This document shows positions 17,941 to 26,983 of a stretch of 57,954 nt of DNA, in pieces. The stretch is from Tenericutes bacterium RIFOXYA12_FULL_35_10 (GTDB taxonomy: Bacteria; Bacillota_I; Bacilli_A; Acholeplasmatales; Acholeplasmataceae). How positions within the stretch are numbered: position 1 is the stretch's first letter; every line of letters starts with the position of its first letter. The notes beneath the pieces are model-generated. The model did no database searches. It was given only the letters and a program-made list of their open reading frames with translations, and was not told where the DNA came from. The stretch lies in the NCBI GenBank assembly GCA_001830045.1, contig MIDA01000020.1, positions 1 through 57,954 on the forward strand, given 5' to 3'. The position numbers and the translations under genes are program-made.

Positions 17941-19320
17941 CTAGTAAATGTATGAGTCCATATTAAGTAGTTTACCTAATACGATCAATTCTTCTTTGAT
18001 ATTGCCATATACAACCACAAAGTGTGGTTCCCAACCTTCTTGAACAAGTTCTTCAATCATTGGATGAACATCTTGTTCAACTTTAACAACAACTGAAGTT
18101 CCCAAAAATTGTTGTGGTTTATCTAAAATCTCTGCTGATGCGATAAAGAATCTAAATGTACCATCTGGACGTCTGCCAATTCTAAAGAGTGTTGCTTCTT
18201 TAGATGCTTTTAAACCAAACTCCATCGTTGGTCCAATCTTACGATTCGGATGCACGCCAGTCATTGCACCGGTATCTTGTCTCGCGAGTGAACATGCAGC
18301 GGTACCGCAATGCCAAAATGTAATCGTGTTTTCTTCTTCATTAATTGAAACAGGATCGCCTAAATACGTTGGTTTATCCGATAACTCTTGACCCACATAC
18401 ATCGATAAAGCACCATATGCATCGGCTTCACATGCAGCAACAATCTTTCTGTCATTAAGAAGTCCTAATACACCACATACCGGTGTCTTATATTCTGTAA
18501 AGAAGTCAGGCCAACATCTGGATGCGATCGCTTGTATTTGGTGCTGATCAATATAGTCTTGATATGCTTTAAACAATTTAACAAAATCTGTTTGATTTTT
18601 TTGATCAATCTGATTTAAACCAAGCATTTTCTTTTCAGCAAGATTCTTTTCTGCAATCACTTCATCATCTTTAAAGTTTTGAGCAATTTGCATAAATTCT
18701 CTTGCTTCTATCGTTTTAAGATTTACACCAAATGCATTCGCTATATCTAAATCAAGTGCACGACCAAATCCAAAACCTTCAGGCGTATTCCCAATGACGA
18801 GTAAATTCATTTTTGCCATTTTGTTTTTTACTTGAATCGCTGAAATTACTTGTTTTAAATACGTTTTTACATGATCTTCATCTGGAGATCCAATCAAGGT
18901 TAAAAGATGATCTTCTCTCATATGTGCAAATGCATAACCTGCACTAAATGCACCTGTCAGTGAATTCAAACGAAGTCTTCCACCATCAATCACGGGTTCA
19001 CGTAATGTCCAGTGGAGTACGGGACTCTTTAAGTGCTTTAAAATGGTTGTCATATATGCTGAGTTAGCAAACGTAATATTTTGAACGATGACTAAATCAA
19101 CATGTTTATCCTTAATAAAAGACTCTAATAACGAAATACTTAAAAGCATTTCATCGGGTGCAATCAAATCTTCATGAAATGATGCTAAGAGCGTCTTAGA
19201 TTTTTCAAACAATGCTTGCGCAGATGGCATATGGAACGTCGGTACACCGATTGGTAAATAGATCATTTTCATAAGTTCAGTTAGGTCTCCTTTCACTTTA
19301 TCCATTGGTTCATCAATCAC
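17941..19320 (-). CDS. sqvD: FucI/AraA-like isomerase, probable sulfoquinovose isomerase
   Basis: A 459-residue protein of the L-fucose/L-arabinose isomerase fold: an N-terminal Rossmann-like part (IYLPIGVPTF) and a C-terminal half with the metal-dependent isomerase pattern (CGVLGLLNDRKIVAACEADAYGALSMY, then FWHCGTAACSLA). SQ isomerases in Gram-positive sulfoglycolysis clusters belong to this family and convert SQ to 6-deoxy-6-sulfofructose. The start is uncertain: the ATG at 19320 has AGGTGA very close, while the ATG at 19272 lies nearer the first conserved strand and has GGAGA 14 bases upstream. It follows the binding-protein gene after a strong hairpin. Confidence 0.82.
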   Translation of the reverse strand: MIDEPMDKVKGDLTELMKMIYLPIGVPTFHMPSAQALFEKSKTLLASFHEDLIAPDEMLLSISLLESFIKDKHVDLVIVQNITFANSAYMTTILKHLKSPVLHWTLREPVIDGGRLRLNSLTGAFSAGYAFAHMREDHLLTLIGSPDEDHVKTYLKQVISAIQVKNKMAKMNLLVIGNTPEGFGFGRALDLDIANAFGVNLKTIEAREFMQIAQNFKDDEVIAEKNLAEKKMLGLNQIDQKNQTDFVKLFKAYQDYIDQHQIQAIASRCWPDFFTEYKTPVCGVLGLLNDRKIVAACEADAYGALSMYVGQELSDKPTYLGDPVSINEEENTITFWHCGTAACSLARQDTGAMTGVHPNRKIGPTMEFGLKASKEATLFRIGRRPDGTFRFFIASAEILDKPQQFLGTSVVVKVEQDVHPMIEELVQEGWEPHFVVVYGNIKEELIVLGKLLNMDSYIY

Positions 19321-19364
19321 CTAAGGTCATTGACAAAACAATGCATACCAAAACTTCAATGAAA

Positions 19365-19387
19365 GGGTGCTGCCCTAGGACAGCACC
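19365..19387 (-). terminator. strong hairpin between binding-protein and isomerase genes
   Basis: A GC-rich stem (GGTGCTG/CAGCACC, extended by CC/GG) lies about 20 bp after the binding-protein stop and is followed by only a weak T-rich tract. It most likely works as a partial terminator or 3' mRNA stabiliser. That would allow high expression of the binding protein relative to the downstream enzymes, as known for malE-type operons. Confidence 0.65.
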
Positions 19388-19406
19388 TCATTCAATAGAT
19401 GAAGCT

Positions 19407-20615
19407 TTAGTCCATAATACCTTTTAAATCTGTTTCAAGTTGTGTTAATAATTCTAATGCTGACTTCGTGTTGTTTGGATTTGCAGCATTTTCAACAAGT
19501 AAGTTGATGATTGGATACATACCAGGAATCATGACTTGATTTAACCAGTCAGTGATATACACGTTATCTGTATTCGCGATTTCATCTAAGAACACATTGT
19601 ATTGTTCTGCATAAGGACCATAGTTAACTTCTGCGCCAAGTCTTGGTGTTAAGTAAGGAACACCATTCGTGAATTGGTCATGGTTAACGCCTTTAGAAAG
19701 CCATTTAATAAAATCTTTAGCTTCTGTTTCAGCACCACTGTTTGCAAACGCAGCCATTGATTTACCACCAAGGATTGTCGCACGGTTTTCGCCTTTAGGC
19801 ATTGGTACAACTGTCCAATTGAATTCTAAGTTTTGGTATGCACTCACATTCCAGTTACCTGACATGTGGAATCCATAAGTACCCTTACGGAATTCAGCTG
19901 CTGAGTTCTTGACGACATAAGTTTGATCACTTAAGAAACCATTGTCATACCAGTCCATCAATTTTTGAAGTGTAGCAACTGCTTCAGTTGACTTCAAATT
20001 AGATGTTGTGTATGGTGTATCCCATAAAGTAACGCCATTTTGATAGAACAAAGGCATAAAGCGGTGTGCTTGATGGTCAAAAATACCAGGAGCAGTGACA
20101 TCTTCTTTGTCTCTTAATTTGTTCATTTCAGTTTCAAATTGTGCCCATGTCCAAACTTCTTCACCAAGAGCTGGATAATCCACGTTATATTTGTCAAGTA
20201 AATCTAAGTTAACAAATAAACCGTTTGCAGTAATATCCATAGGTAATCCAATCACTTCGCCGTCTTCATTAAAGAACAAGTTTTTAAATTGGTCTTCATC
20301 AAACACGTCTTTTAAACTCAAGATTTGATCTTGGAAGTTATTTAAATGACCTTCGGTTACTCTTGCCAAATGAGGTGCTTGACCTCCACTGATCATGGTT
20401 GCTAGACGTTGTTCATACTCATTGTATGGTGTAGATACTAACGTAATTTTAACGCCAGTTTCTTCTTCATAACGGTTTAGTAATGTCTGCATAACGAAAC
20501 CTTCAGTTCCATCACTCCACCAAAGCATGGTTAATTCGTCTTCACCCTTTTCGTTACAGCCAATCATAAAGAATGCTGCCAATACTGTAACTAAGATTAA
20601 AGCAAATTTCTTCAT
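19407..20615 (-). CDS. ABC sugar-binding lipoprotein (sulfoquinovose or its glycosides)
   Basis: A 402-residue family-1 extracellular binding protein. A lipoprotein signal peptide is present (MKKFALILV..., lipobox MIGC with Cys 20). The mature part reads LTMLWWSDGTEG and continues with the typical family-1 fold (YEEETGVKITLVSTPYNEYEQRL). It captures substrate outside the cell and passes it to the two permeases encoded upstream. It starts after AAGGAGGAAC. Context points to SQ or SQ-glycerol; the ligand is not readable from the sequence. Confidence 0.88.
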   Translation of the reverse strand: MKKFALILVTVLAAFFMIGCNEKGEDELTMLWWSDGTEGFVMQTLLNRYEEETGVKITLVSTPYNEYEQRLATMISGGQAPHLARVTEGHLNNFQDQILSLKDVFDEDQFKNLFFNEDGEVIGLPMDITANGLFVNLDLLDKYNVDYPALGEEVWTWAQFETEMNKLRDKEDVTAPGIFDHQAHRFMPLFYQNGVTLWDTPYTTSNLKSTEAVATLQKLMDWYDNGFLSDQTYVVKNSAAEFRKGTYGFHMSGNWNVSAYQNLEFNWTVVPMPKGENRATILGGKSMAAFANSGAETEAKDFIKWLSKGVNHDQFTNGVPYLTPRLGAEVNYGPYAEQYNVFLDEIANTDNVYITDWLNQVMIPGMYPIINLLVENAANPNNTKSALELLTQLETDLKGIMD

Positions 20616-20660
20616 AAGTTCCTCCTTATTTTTATATAATATCTGTTCGATGACAGATAA

Positions 20661-21482
20661 TTATCCCTTCATACCAGATTCCACAGTTCCTTGAACAAAT
20701 TGTTTTTGGAACACGATAAAGATAATTAACATAGGAATCATTGAGAAAACAGAAATAGCAAGTGCGGATGTATAATCCGTTCCAAACTCACCCGTTAAAT
20801 TTGCAATTGCTAATTGCAATGTATACTTCTCTGGGCTAAAGATTGAAATCAAAGGCCAGATATAGTCATTCCAACGCCACATGAACGAGAAGATAGCGAG
20901 TGTTGCGATCGCAGGTTTCGCGTTTGGAATAATAATTTTCGTGAAAATCTTCCATTCAGATGCACCATCAATACGTGCAGAACAAATCAGATCATCAGGA
21001 ATCGTAATCAAATACTGTCTCATTAAAAAGATACCTGTAGGTGTCGCCGCTGGCGGGATGATAATCGCCCATAATGAGTCATACATGCCAAAGAATGTAA
21101 TGATTTTAAAGATTGGTGCCATAAAGATTTCTAGGGGAAGCATGATGGTTGATAAAATGATAATCATGATCACCGTTGATCCCTTAAACTTAAATTTAGC
21201 TAGTGCATAACCACTCATTGTATTAATCACAATTGCAATCACAGTAGATGTGGTTGCTACAATGAGTGAGTTTAGGATGTACTTTAAGTAATCACCATGA
21301 GATAAAACATGAATGTAGTTAGAAATTGTCCATTTCTTTGGGAAAAAAGTCGGCGTAGTCGAGAACAATTCTGCCATACCTTTAAATGACGATAAGATTG
21401 TATAAAGCACTGGAACTAAAAAGACAAAGATGAGAAGTGTAGCAATCATTTGAGATGTGATGACATGTCTTTTATTTTTCAT
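20661..21482 (-). CDS. ABC sugar permease, MalG type
   Basis: A 273-residue permease with six predicted spans. The cytoplasmic EAA loop reads DGASEWKIFTKIIIPNAKPA near residue 185 and contacts the ATPase. It overlaps the MalF-type gene by 4 bp. No ATPase gene lies in the cluster, so the importer must borrow a shared MsmX/UgpC-like subunit encoded elsewhere. Confidence 0.9.
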   Translation of the reverse strand: MKNKRHVITSQMIATLLIFVFLVPVLYTILSSFKGMAELFSTTPTFFPKKWTISNYIHVLSHGDYLKYILNSLIVATTSTVIAIVINTMSGYALAKFKFKGSTVIMIIILSTIMLPLEIFMAPIFKIITFFGMYDSLWAIIIPPAATPTGIFLMRQYLITIPDDLICSARIDGASEWKIFTKIIIPNAKPAIATLAIFSFMWRWNDYIWPLISIFSPEKYTLQLAIANLTGEFGTDYTSALAISVFSMIPMLIIFIVFQKQFVQGTVESGMKG

Positions 21483-22417
21483 TGATTTTCACCTCGCTTT
21501 GAAGTGAAGAATATAAGTCCAGAGAATGTCGTAACAAGAATCAACATCACAACAGACATAGCACTCGCCTGTCCAATTTGATAATGTCTAAATGCCATTT
21601 CATAGATATATTGGACCGTGAACTCTGTTGCTTTAAAGGGTCCACCACCCGTGAATGTAACAACTAATGGATAAATCTTAAAGATTTCCATCGTGACTAA
21701 GATTAAGACCATCACGCGTGCTGCTTTTAATGAAGGAATGGTGATAAACCGAAACTGTTGTAACCGACTCGCTCCATCCATCTCTGCTGCTTCATAAAGT
21801 GTTTCAGGAATAGAAAGTAGTGCTGCTAAGAAGATGATCATGTAATACCCTGAGCGTGACCAAAGAATTGCAAATACAACGGAGATCCAAGCGAATCTAC
21901 CATCACTTAATGTGGGTGATGGATTAAATGCTTGTGTTGTTAAGCCAAGGGATGTCGTGAATTTGTGTATCGCTTCTAGTGTGATATTGAATAAACTGTA
22001 ATTACCCGCTAAGATCCACTGCCATATAATACCAACAACAATAGCAGATATCATAACTGGCCAATAATAGATTGACCGGTAAAATCCAATCCATTTAATC
22101 GGTTGTTTTAAAAGTGTTGCTAAGAGTAATGAGACTGCAAACATCAGAGGTACAGTTACAAGCACTAAACCTACAGTATTCTTTAAAGCTTTAATAAAGA
22201 ACTCATCTTTAAAAATCGTGACATAGTTTTCTAAACCTACAAAATTAGCAGGACCAAATGTAAATAGGGTACGATCGGTAAATGAGTATAAAATACCAAT
22301 AATTGCCGGTAAAATAATAAAGACAGAAAAAATAAAGAGATTGGGAGCAAGAAAGACATAAGGGACTATTTTTTGCCTGAATTTATAATTTTTATACGAT
22401 TGTACTTTTGTGGTCAT
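21479..22417 (-). CDS. ABC sugar permease, MalF type
   Basis: A 312-residue permease with six spans; the EAA loop reads EAAEMDGASRLQQFRFITIP near residue 220. It begins after TTAAGGAGTC, 9 bp downstream of the sulfoquinovosidase gene. It pairs with the MalG-type permease as the membrane channel for the binding protein at 19407. Confidence 0.9.
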   Translation of the reverse strand: MTTKVQSYKNYKFRQKIVPYVFLAPNLFIFSVFIILPAIIGILYSFTDRTLFTFGPANFVGLENYVTIFKDEFFIKALKNTVGLVLVTVPLMFAVSLLLATLLKQPIKWIGFYRSIYYWPVMISAIVVGIIWQWILAGNYSLFNITLEAIHKFTTSLGLTTQAFNPSPTLSDGRFAWISVVFAILWSRSGYYMIIFLAALLSIPETLYEAAEMDGASRLQQFRFITIPSLKAARVMVLILVTMEIFKIYPLVVTFTGGGPFKATEFTVQYIYEMAFRHYQIGQASAMSVVMLILVTTFSGLIFFTSKRGENQ

Positions 22418-22426
22418 AAAGACTCC

Positions 22427-24424
22427 TTAACGATATGTTTTTGTGATTGCTTCAAAAACGAAAGCAAATGAAGATTTCTTTCTGTAGAAAACAGGTGGGT
22501 ACCCCACTGGACAACTGACATGAACTTCTTTTCCACCCTCATAGTGATCTCCTGTCCAAAGATGAACCCATTGATCATCGGGTAGATAAACATCCATTGA
22601 TTCTTGATGTTCGTTTACCACTGGTTTAACCATGACATCTTTTCCAAATAAATATTGATACTGAAGTTGATAGGCTTTTTGATCATCTTCGTAATGGAAG
22701 AATAGAGGTCTTTGAACAGGAAATCCGAGGAGAGTTGCTTCATGGAAAAGATGTTTTATATAAGGCTTAAGAGAAAGACGTATGTTTGTCATTCTTGCCA
22801 TGTGATTGAGTGTGTCATCATCTTGATAAAATTGGAAATTATCTTTAGGGCGATTGCCTTCATGACTTCGCATATACGATGTGAACACATTCATTTCACA
22901 CCAACGATCAAATAACTCTTTGGTTCTGATATTTCCATGGAGTGATGTATATCCTCCAATATCACTGTGTGTGAAGGGATTTCCGATGATGCCAACGGAA
23001 AGTGCTGCAGGGATCGTTGATGCGATTCCATCATGTATTTCCCAGTTCACACTTTGGTCACCTGCCCAAAGTGATGTCGCGTACTTTTGTGATAAATAAC
23101 CACCCGCACGCATGAAATAGAATACTTTACCTAAATTATTCGTTTCTTTAACAGCTTCATAGTTACATTTAGCCCATAAGACAGGCCATTCATTATGCAT
23201 AAGAACTGCATCAACACCATTATGGAGTTTGCAATCAATGGGTAGATATTCACCAAAGTCTGCCATCCAACCTCGAATACCTAATGAAATCAAATTCTTT
23301 TTAATGATCTCTTTATACCAGTTAAACGCATCCGGATTGGTTAAATCCACGATGCCACAATAAAACTCACCAAAATCTTCTTTATAACTTTCATTTTTTT
23401 GATTGAGGACTAAGAAACCTTGACTTTCTGCTTCTAAGAAAAGAGATTCATTTTCAAGTAAGAATGGACAAATATAACTTAAGAAATGAACGCCTTCCTT
23501 TTCAAGTTCTTGAATCACTTTAGGTAGTTCTGGATAAAGTTTTTCATTGAGCTTCCAGTTCCAATACAGTCTTTTTCCAAATGTTGTAAATCGGTAACCT
23601 GCCCAGTCTTGACACCAAAGTCCTGAGACTTTGACATTCTTTTCTTGAGCTTGTTTTAAATAAGATAATACTTGATCAAGACCACCTTGAACACCTAAGA
23701 CCATACCATCTAAAAGATATTCTGGTAATAGAGGAGGTCTTCCCGTATGATCTGTGATGTCGGTTAAAAGATCTGTGAAGTGATCTTTTTTAGAAAATAT
23801 AAATCCTTTTGGAATTTCCCATGACATGAATTCATGAAATTGTGGATTTTTGAAATTGAAAACGGAATATGCATACGTCTCCAGATGAAACCAGTATTTT
23901 CTACTGCTAACAATACTTGTTTCGGGGTAGTATGTTGAGTAATAATATCCCCCTGCCTTGTCTTTTAAGTTTGCATAAAACGTTGTTAGTGATTTAGGAT
24001 CTCTACCAACACCAGATTCACTTGTAAAAAGTGGGAAATCTCTACCTCTTAGATTAAAGTATGAACTTTGTTCACCACATCCGTAAACGGATTCGTTTTT
24101 TTCAGCATGAAGGCGAAACCAGAAACGGTTCATGTCTTGGTTTAATGAAAACTTTCCGATTAATCGCTGGTTTTCAATAGATAAAGTTAGTGTGAGTGCA
24201 ATGTCTTGATGTGAGAATGTAATGGCGTGATGATCAACACTGACATTCTCTAATGGAATACGTGTTGTTATGTAGTCATCTATCTCAAAATTACCCCTGT
24301 AGCTATCAATAGATTCATATCCTTTACCCACATAAAAGGAGGGTTCTTCTTTGGTATGCTTAAGAATGGTTTCTTGGTTAAAGCTAACGATTAAGTTGTT
24401 GTTTTCAAAGTTGATTTTTAGCAT
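22427..24424 (-). CDS. yihQ: GH31 sulfoquinovosidase
   Basis: A 665-residue GH31 enzyme that should release SQ from sulfoquinovosyl glycerides or SQ-glycerol. Every diagnostic residue of E. coli YihQ is present at a constant offset of 16: sulfonate pocket Q246, Q272, R285, W288 and Y492, nucleophile D389 in MADFGEYLP and acid/base D456 in WAGDQ. No signal peptide is visible, so hydrolysis is intracellular after ABC import. The start overlaps the stop of the DUF4867 gene, with AAAGGAT as ribosome site. Confidence 0.93.
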   Translation of the reverse strand: MLKINFENNNLIVSFNQETILKHTKEEPSFYVGKGYESIDSYRGNFEIDDYITTRIPLENVSVDHHAITFSHQDIALTLTLSIENQRLIGKFSLNQDMNRFWFRLHAEKNESVYGCGEQSSYFNLRGRDFPLFTSESGVGRDPKSLTTFYANLKDKAGGYYYSTYYPETSIVSSRKYWFHLETYAYSVFNFKNPQFHEFMSWEIPKGFIFSKKDHFTDLLTDITDHTGRPPLLPEYLLDGMVLGVQGGLDQVLSYLKQAQEKNVKVSGLWCQDWAGYRFTTFGKRLYWNWKLNEKLYPELPKVIQELEKEGVHFLSYICPFLLENESLFLEAESQGFLVLNQKNESYKEDFGEFYCGIVDLTNPDAFNWYKEIIKKNLISLGIRGWMADFGEYLPIDCKLHNGVDAVLMHNEWPVLWAKCNYEAVKETNNLGKVFYFMRAGGYLSQKYATSLWAGDQSVNWEIHDGIASTIPAALSVGIIGNPFTHSDIGGYTSLHGNIRTKELFDRWCEMNVFTSYMRSHEGNRPKDNFQFYQDDDTLNHMARMTNIRLSLKPYIKHLFHEATLLGFPVQRPLFFHYEDDQKAYQLQYQYLFGKDVMVKPVVNEHQESMDVYLPDDQWVHLWTGDHYEGGKEVHVSCPVGYPPVFYRKKSSFAFVFEAITKTYR

Positions 24425-24425
24425 A

Positions 24426-25106
24426 TTATCCTTTATAAATGATTTTCAGATTTTCACCGATTAATCCTGCGTGTGCACCGAGTTCTATGACTGTTTTATT
24501 TTCGTGATGTGCGATTAACCATTTGTTTGTTTTGAATAAAAGTGGATCATTCTTTTCCATTTTCTCTTCTTTTGATGTGAATGCCATGTTAGTCCCATAG
24601 GGTAAGATGACTCCACATTTAAAACCTGCATCACTGACTTTGCAAGGCGAGAAATGAAGCGTCGTTGGATAAAACATAACTACTGAGTGCGCAGGAATGT
24701 AGAATGCTTGTATATTTTTTACTTCATATGTGAGATCCTTCACATCATCAACATGACCTAGCATTAAGACAAGTGGCGTTAATGCGATATTAATCTCAGG
24801 TGATGGATGCCATTCAAGTGCATTTAAACTAGAATTATAACCATTGACATATCCAAACTGAAGAGGGGTATTCCCAAATACATGTTTGAGAAGTTCTTCA
24901 TTGTGCTCTTCCTGATGAAGTCTGACATCATCAGCAATATATTGATTATTCATTTCTGGCATATGTGTTTTTTGATCAAGGTAGTCTGCATATGATAAAA
25001 AATCGTCATAATTCAGAACTTTTGCATAACGTAAAAAAACGGGATCGTTAATATCTCTTAAGTCAAGCATCGGGTTAAGCTTTTGAAGTGTTTTTAGTTC
25101 TGTCAT
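24426..25106 (-). CDS. DUF4867 family protein, first gene of the sulfoquinovose operon
   Basis: A 226-residue protein of the cupin-like DUF4867 family (LNPMLDLRDINDPVFLRYAKVL at the start; FYIPAHSVVMFYPTTLHFSPC later). Homologs occur in sugar operons, including, as I recall, Gram-positive sulfoglycolysis clusters, but no reaction is established. I use the ATG at 25106, preceded by AAAAGGAAAG; an ATG at 25130 has no ribosome site and would place the cre-like box inside the gene. The position, first in the operon and coupled to the sulfoquinovosidase, suggests a role in sugar handling such as mutarotation, which is only a guess. Confidence 0.8.
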   Translation of the reverse strand: MTELKTLQKLNPMLDLRDINDPVFLRYAKVLNYDDFLSYADYLDQKTHMPEMNNQYIADDVRLHQEEHNEELLKHVFGNTPLQFGYVNGYNSSLNALEWHPSPEINIALTPLVLMLGHVDDVKDLTYEVKNIQAFYIPAHSVVMFYPTTLHFSPCKVSDAGFKCGVILPYGTNMAFTSKEEKMEKNDPLLFKTNKWLIAHHENKTVIELGAHAGLIGENLKIIYKG

Positions 25107-25120
25107 TTTAGTAAGCGCTT
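25107..25120 (-). promoter_or_regulatory. cre-like catabolite repression box
   Basis: On the minus strand GGAAAGCGCTTACT matches the Gram-positive catabolite-responsive element (TGAAARCGYTTNCA) at the central AAAGCGCTT core. It lies directly before the start codon of the first cluster gene and overlaps the ribosome site. CcpA binding is inferred from the consensus. Confidence 0.65.
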
Positions 25121-25141
25121 TCCTTTTCATTGAAAAAAAAT

Positions 25142-25152
25142 AGGTAATACCT
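25142..25152 (-). promoter_or_regulatory. short palindrome, candidate GntR operator
   Basis: AGGTA-A-TACCT has perfect 5-bp arms, 35 bp upstream of the start codon of the cluster. A near-identical AGGTATACCT lies at 35-44. It differs from the palindrome before the GntR genes, so either regulator or another protein may use it. Confidence 0.4.
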
Positions 25153-25166
25153 CGTACAAAAATAAT

Positions 25167-25204
25167 GAGAGTAAAAAATGTTAAACATTATTAATTCTAC
25201 TCTC
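25167..25204 (-). promoter_or_regulatory. leader hairpin of the sulfoquinovose operon
   Basis: GAGAGTA pairs with TACTCTC as an outer 7-bp stem, and AATGTT pairs with AACATT inside it. On the minus strand the stem is followed by a T-rich stretch. A TATAAT hexamer near 25252-25257 could be the -10, which would place the hairpin in the 5' leader. An attenuator is possible. The remaining bases up to the hydrolase terminator (25205-25390) are AT-rich with no gene. Confidence 0.45.
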
Positions 25205-25390
25205 GTCTCTTTTTTTGGATTAACTTGGATTTAAATATATGATTTGTAATTATATTACCATTAAAAAAATGATAAAACAACACCTTTTTGATATTTTTAT
25301 GCACATATATATATTTTTTTCGCTATTTTGGTGTTGACTCCAATGAATGACTTTGTCCATTGATTATAACGGTGTTAAATTCATATAAAA

Positions 25391-25423
25391 TAAAAAAGTA
25401 GACATTTTTCTATATCTACTTTA
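25391..25423 (-). terminator. intrinsic terminator of the membrane hydrolase gene
   Basis: On the minus strand AAAGTAGA pairs with TCTACTTT around an AT-rich loop, followed by TTT. It separates the hydrolase gene from the sulfoquinovose operon. Confidence 0.8.
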
Positions 25424-25464
25424 AATGATGATGAGGTATGACAAGATTTCTTATGCTACAAAGA

Positions 25465-26844
25465 TTAATTAAACTCGATTTGATGTAATTCATCATAATC
25501 AGTGAGATCTACCGTTTGATTGATCTCACCTTTGAGATGTTCATCAAAAAATGAGTTCATGATGTCTTTTTGCATATGAAGAAGGTAATCAGCATCTAAT
25601 GATCCTGTAATACCAAGCATGCCTGTTAATGTTGAAAACATATATGCCATTGAAAAGTCTGAATGTGTTGTCCCATCAATTTGATAGAGTATTGCTTGAT
25701 TGCTATTTAAGATTAACTCTGAGAGATTGTTATTATTTGGTCCAGTTTTCCATGTTTCACTTCTTAGAAAAAGAGATGGTATATTTAGACCTTTTGCTAT
25801 CTCTGTTTGAAGGATGGGTTCAACCCATGCATCAAGACCGAGTAGTGCTTTAATGCGTGTATCATTTAAGGCAACAGCAACATCAGCACCACCGCCAGTT
25901 GAATGTCCAAGTAATCCAATGCGATCTAAATCCAATCTATCATCAAATAAGGCATAAGGCATTGGCCCATCTTTTCCTTCAAGATATTCAATTGTTCTCG
26001 ATATATCCCCTGCATAAGTGTAAACGAGTTGATTTGCTGCATCTAAGAATCCCGGATCTTCACGATCAGGTAATGCTTCTTTATTTTGATAAACCGTTTC
26101 ATCGATAAATGTGGTTGCAACTGAACCATACGTGTGATCAATGGCAACAACAACATAACCGCGACTTGCAAGTTCTTCTGCGAGATCGGTATGAAGTGTC
26201 ATAAATCCACCCCAGCCATGTGAAATAATCACAATCGGGTAAGATTCTTGATCTTGACTTAATGGAACATATCCATAATGATTAGATGGAATATCATTGA
26301 TGTGATCCAAAAGAAACGCAGGTAGTCCCATGTCTTTCGCTAGACTCTCAGTTATAGCACTACTGCCAATCCATTTGCGGGGTTCACTGGAGATAGCATT
26401 TATTGTTGGATACCACACTTTAATCATAAATCTTCGTGTATCCGTTGGATCTTCTGTGTAGAGTTCTAAACGATCTTCATCTTCAATGATGTCATAAAAA
26501 GATCCTATTTTGTATTCTCCTGTTGGATCAGGGATACCTCTCATTGGAAATGCATAAAACAAACCGAGTGAAACTAATATAAGCAAAGATGAAATCGTAA
26601 CATAGATAACTTTCATATAAACCTTTGGTGATTTGATATAAGCAAAGATGAAAAAAAGAACTAAAAAGAAGTAGATGGGTGAGAGTTGCCACGATCTAGG
26701 ACTAATGAAATCATGGATCATGAAACTCGCGATAATGAAAAAAACAGTAATCGTTATCGCCTTTGGATTTACTCTATTTCTGTTTAAAATAACAATCATC
26801 AACGCAAACGACAGCAAAATAATGATGATGCTTAAAATGTTCAT
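25465..26844 (-). CDS. membrane-anchored alpha/beta hydrolase (PAF-acetylhydrolase-like)
   Basis: A 459-residue protein. The first 120 residues hold about four membrane spans, followed by a PAF-acetylhydrolase/dienelactone-hydrolase domain. The nucleophile elbow is GLLGHSTGGGADVA near residue 315; an Asp follows in LLGLDAW and the His is probably in DGTTHSDFS near 395. Such enzymes cleave short-chain or oxidised phospholipid esters, or small esters generally. It starts after AAGGGGAAATT, and a TATAAT hexamer lies at about 26884-26889. The physiological substrate is unknown. Confidence 0.82.
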   Translation of the reverse strand: MNILSIIIILLSFALMIVILNRNRVNPKAITITVFFIIASFMIHDFISPRSWQLSPIYFFLVLFFIFAYIKSPKVYMKVIYVTISSLLILVSLGLFYAFPMRGIPDPTGEYKIGSFYDIIEDEDRLELYTEDPTDTRRFMIKVWYPTINAISSEPRKWIGSSAITESLAKDMGLPAFLLDHINDIPSNHYGYVPLSQDQESYPIVIISHGWGGFMTLHTDLAEELASRGYVVVAIDHTYGSVATTFIDETVYQNKEALPDREDPGFLDAANQLVYTYAGDISRTIEYLEGKDGPMPYALFDDRLDLDRIGLLGHSTGGGADVAVALNDTRIKALLGLDAWVEPILQTEIAKGLNIPSLFLRSETWKTGPNNNNLSELILNSNQAILYQIDGTTHSDFSMAYMFSTLTGMLGITGSLDADYLLHMQKDIMNSFFDEHLKGEINQTVDLTDYDELHQIEFN

Positions 26845-26983
26845 AATAATTTCCCCTTATAAAACATATGAAGAGTTTATGTTTATTATAGCATACATCA
26901 TCTTGCTCATATGAAACACCACCTCCATTTGATATCCTTTTAACATTTTTAGTAAAAACACCTATTTGAATCATTTCAAAAAC

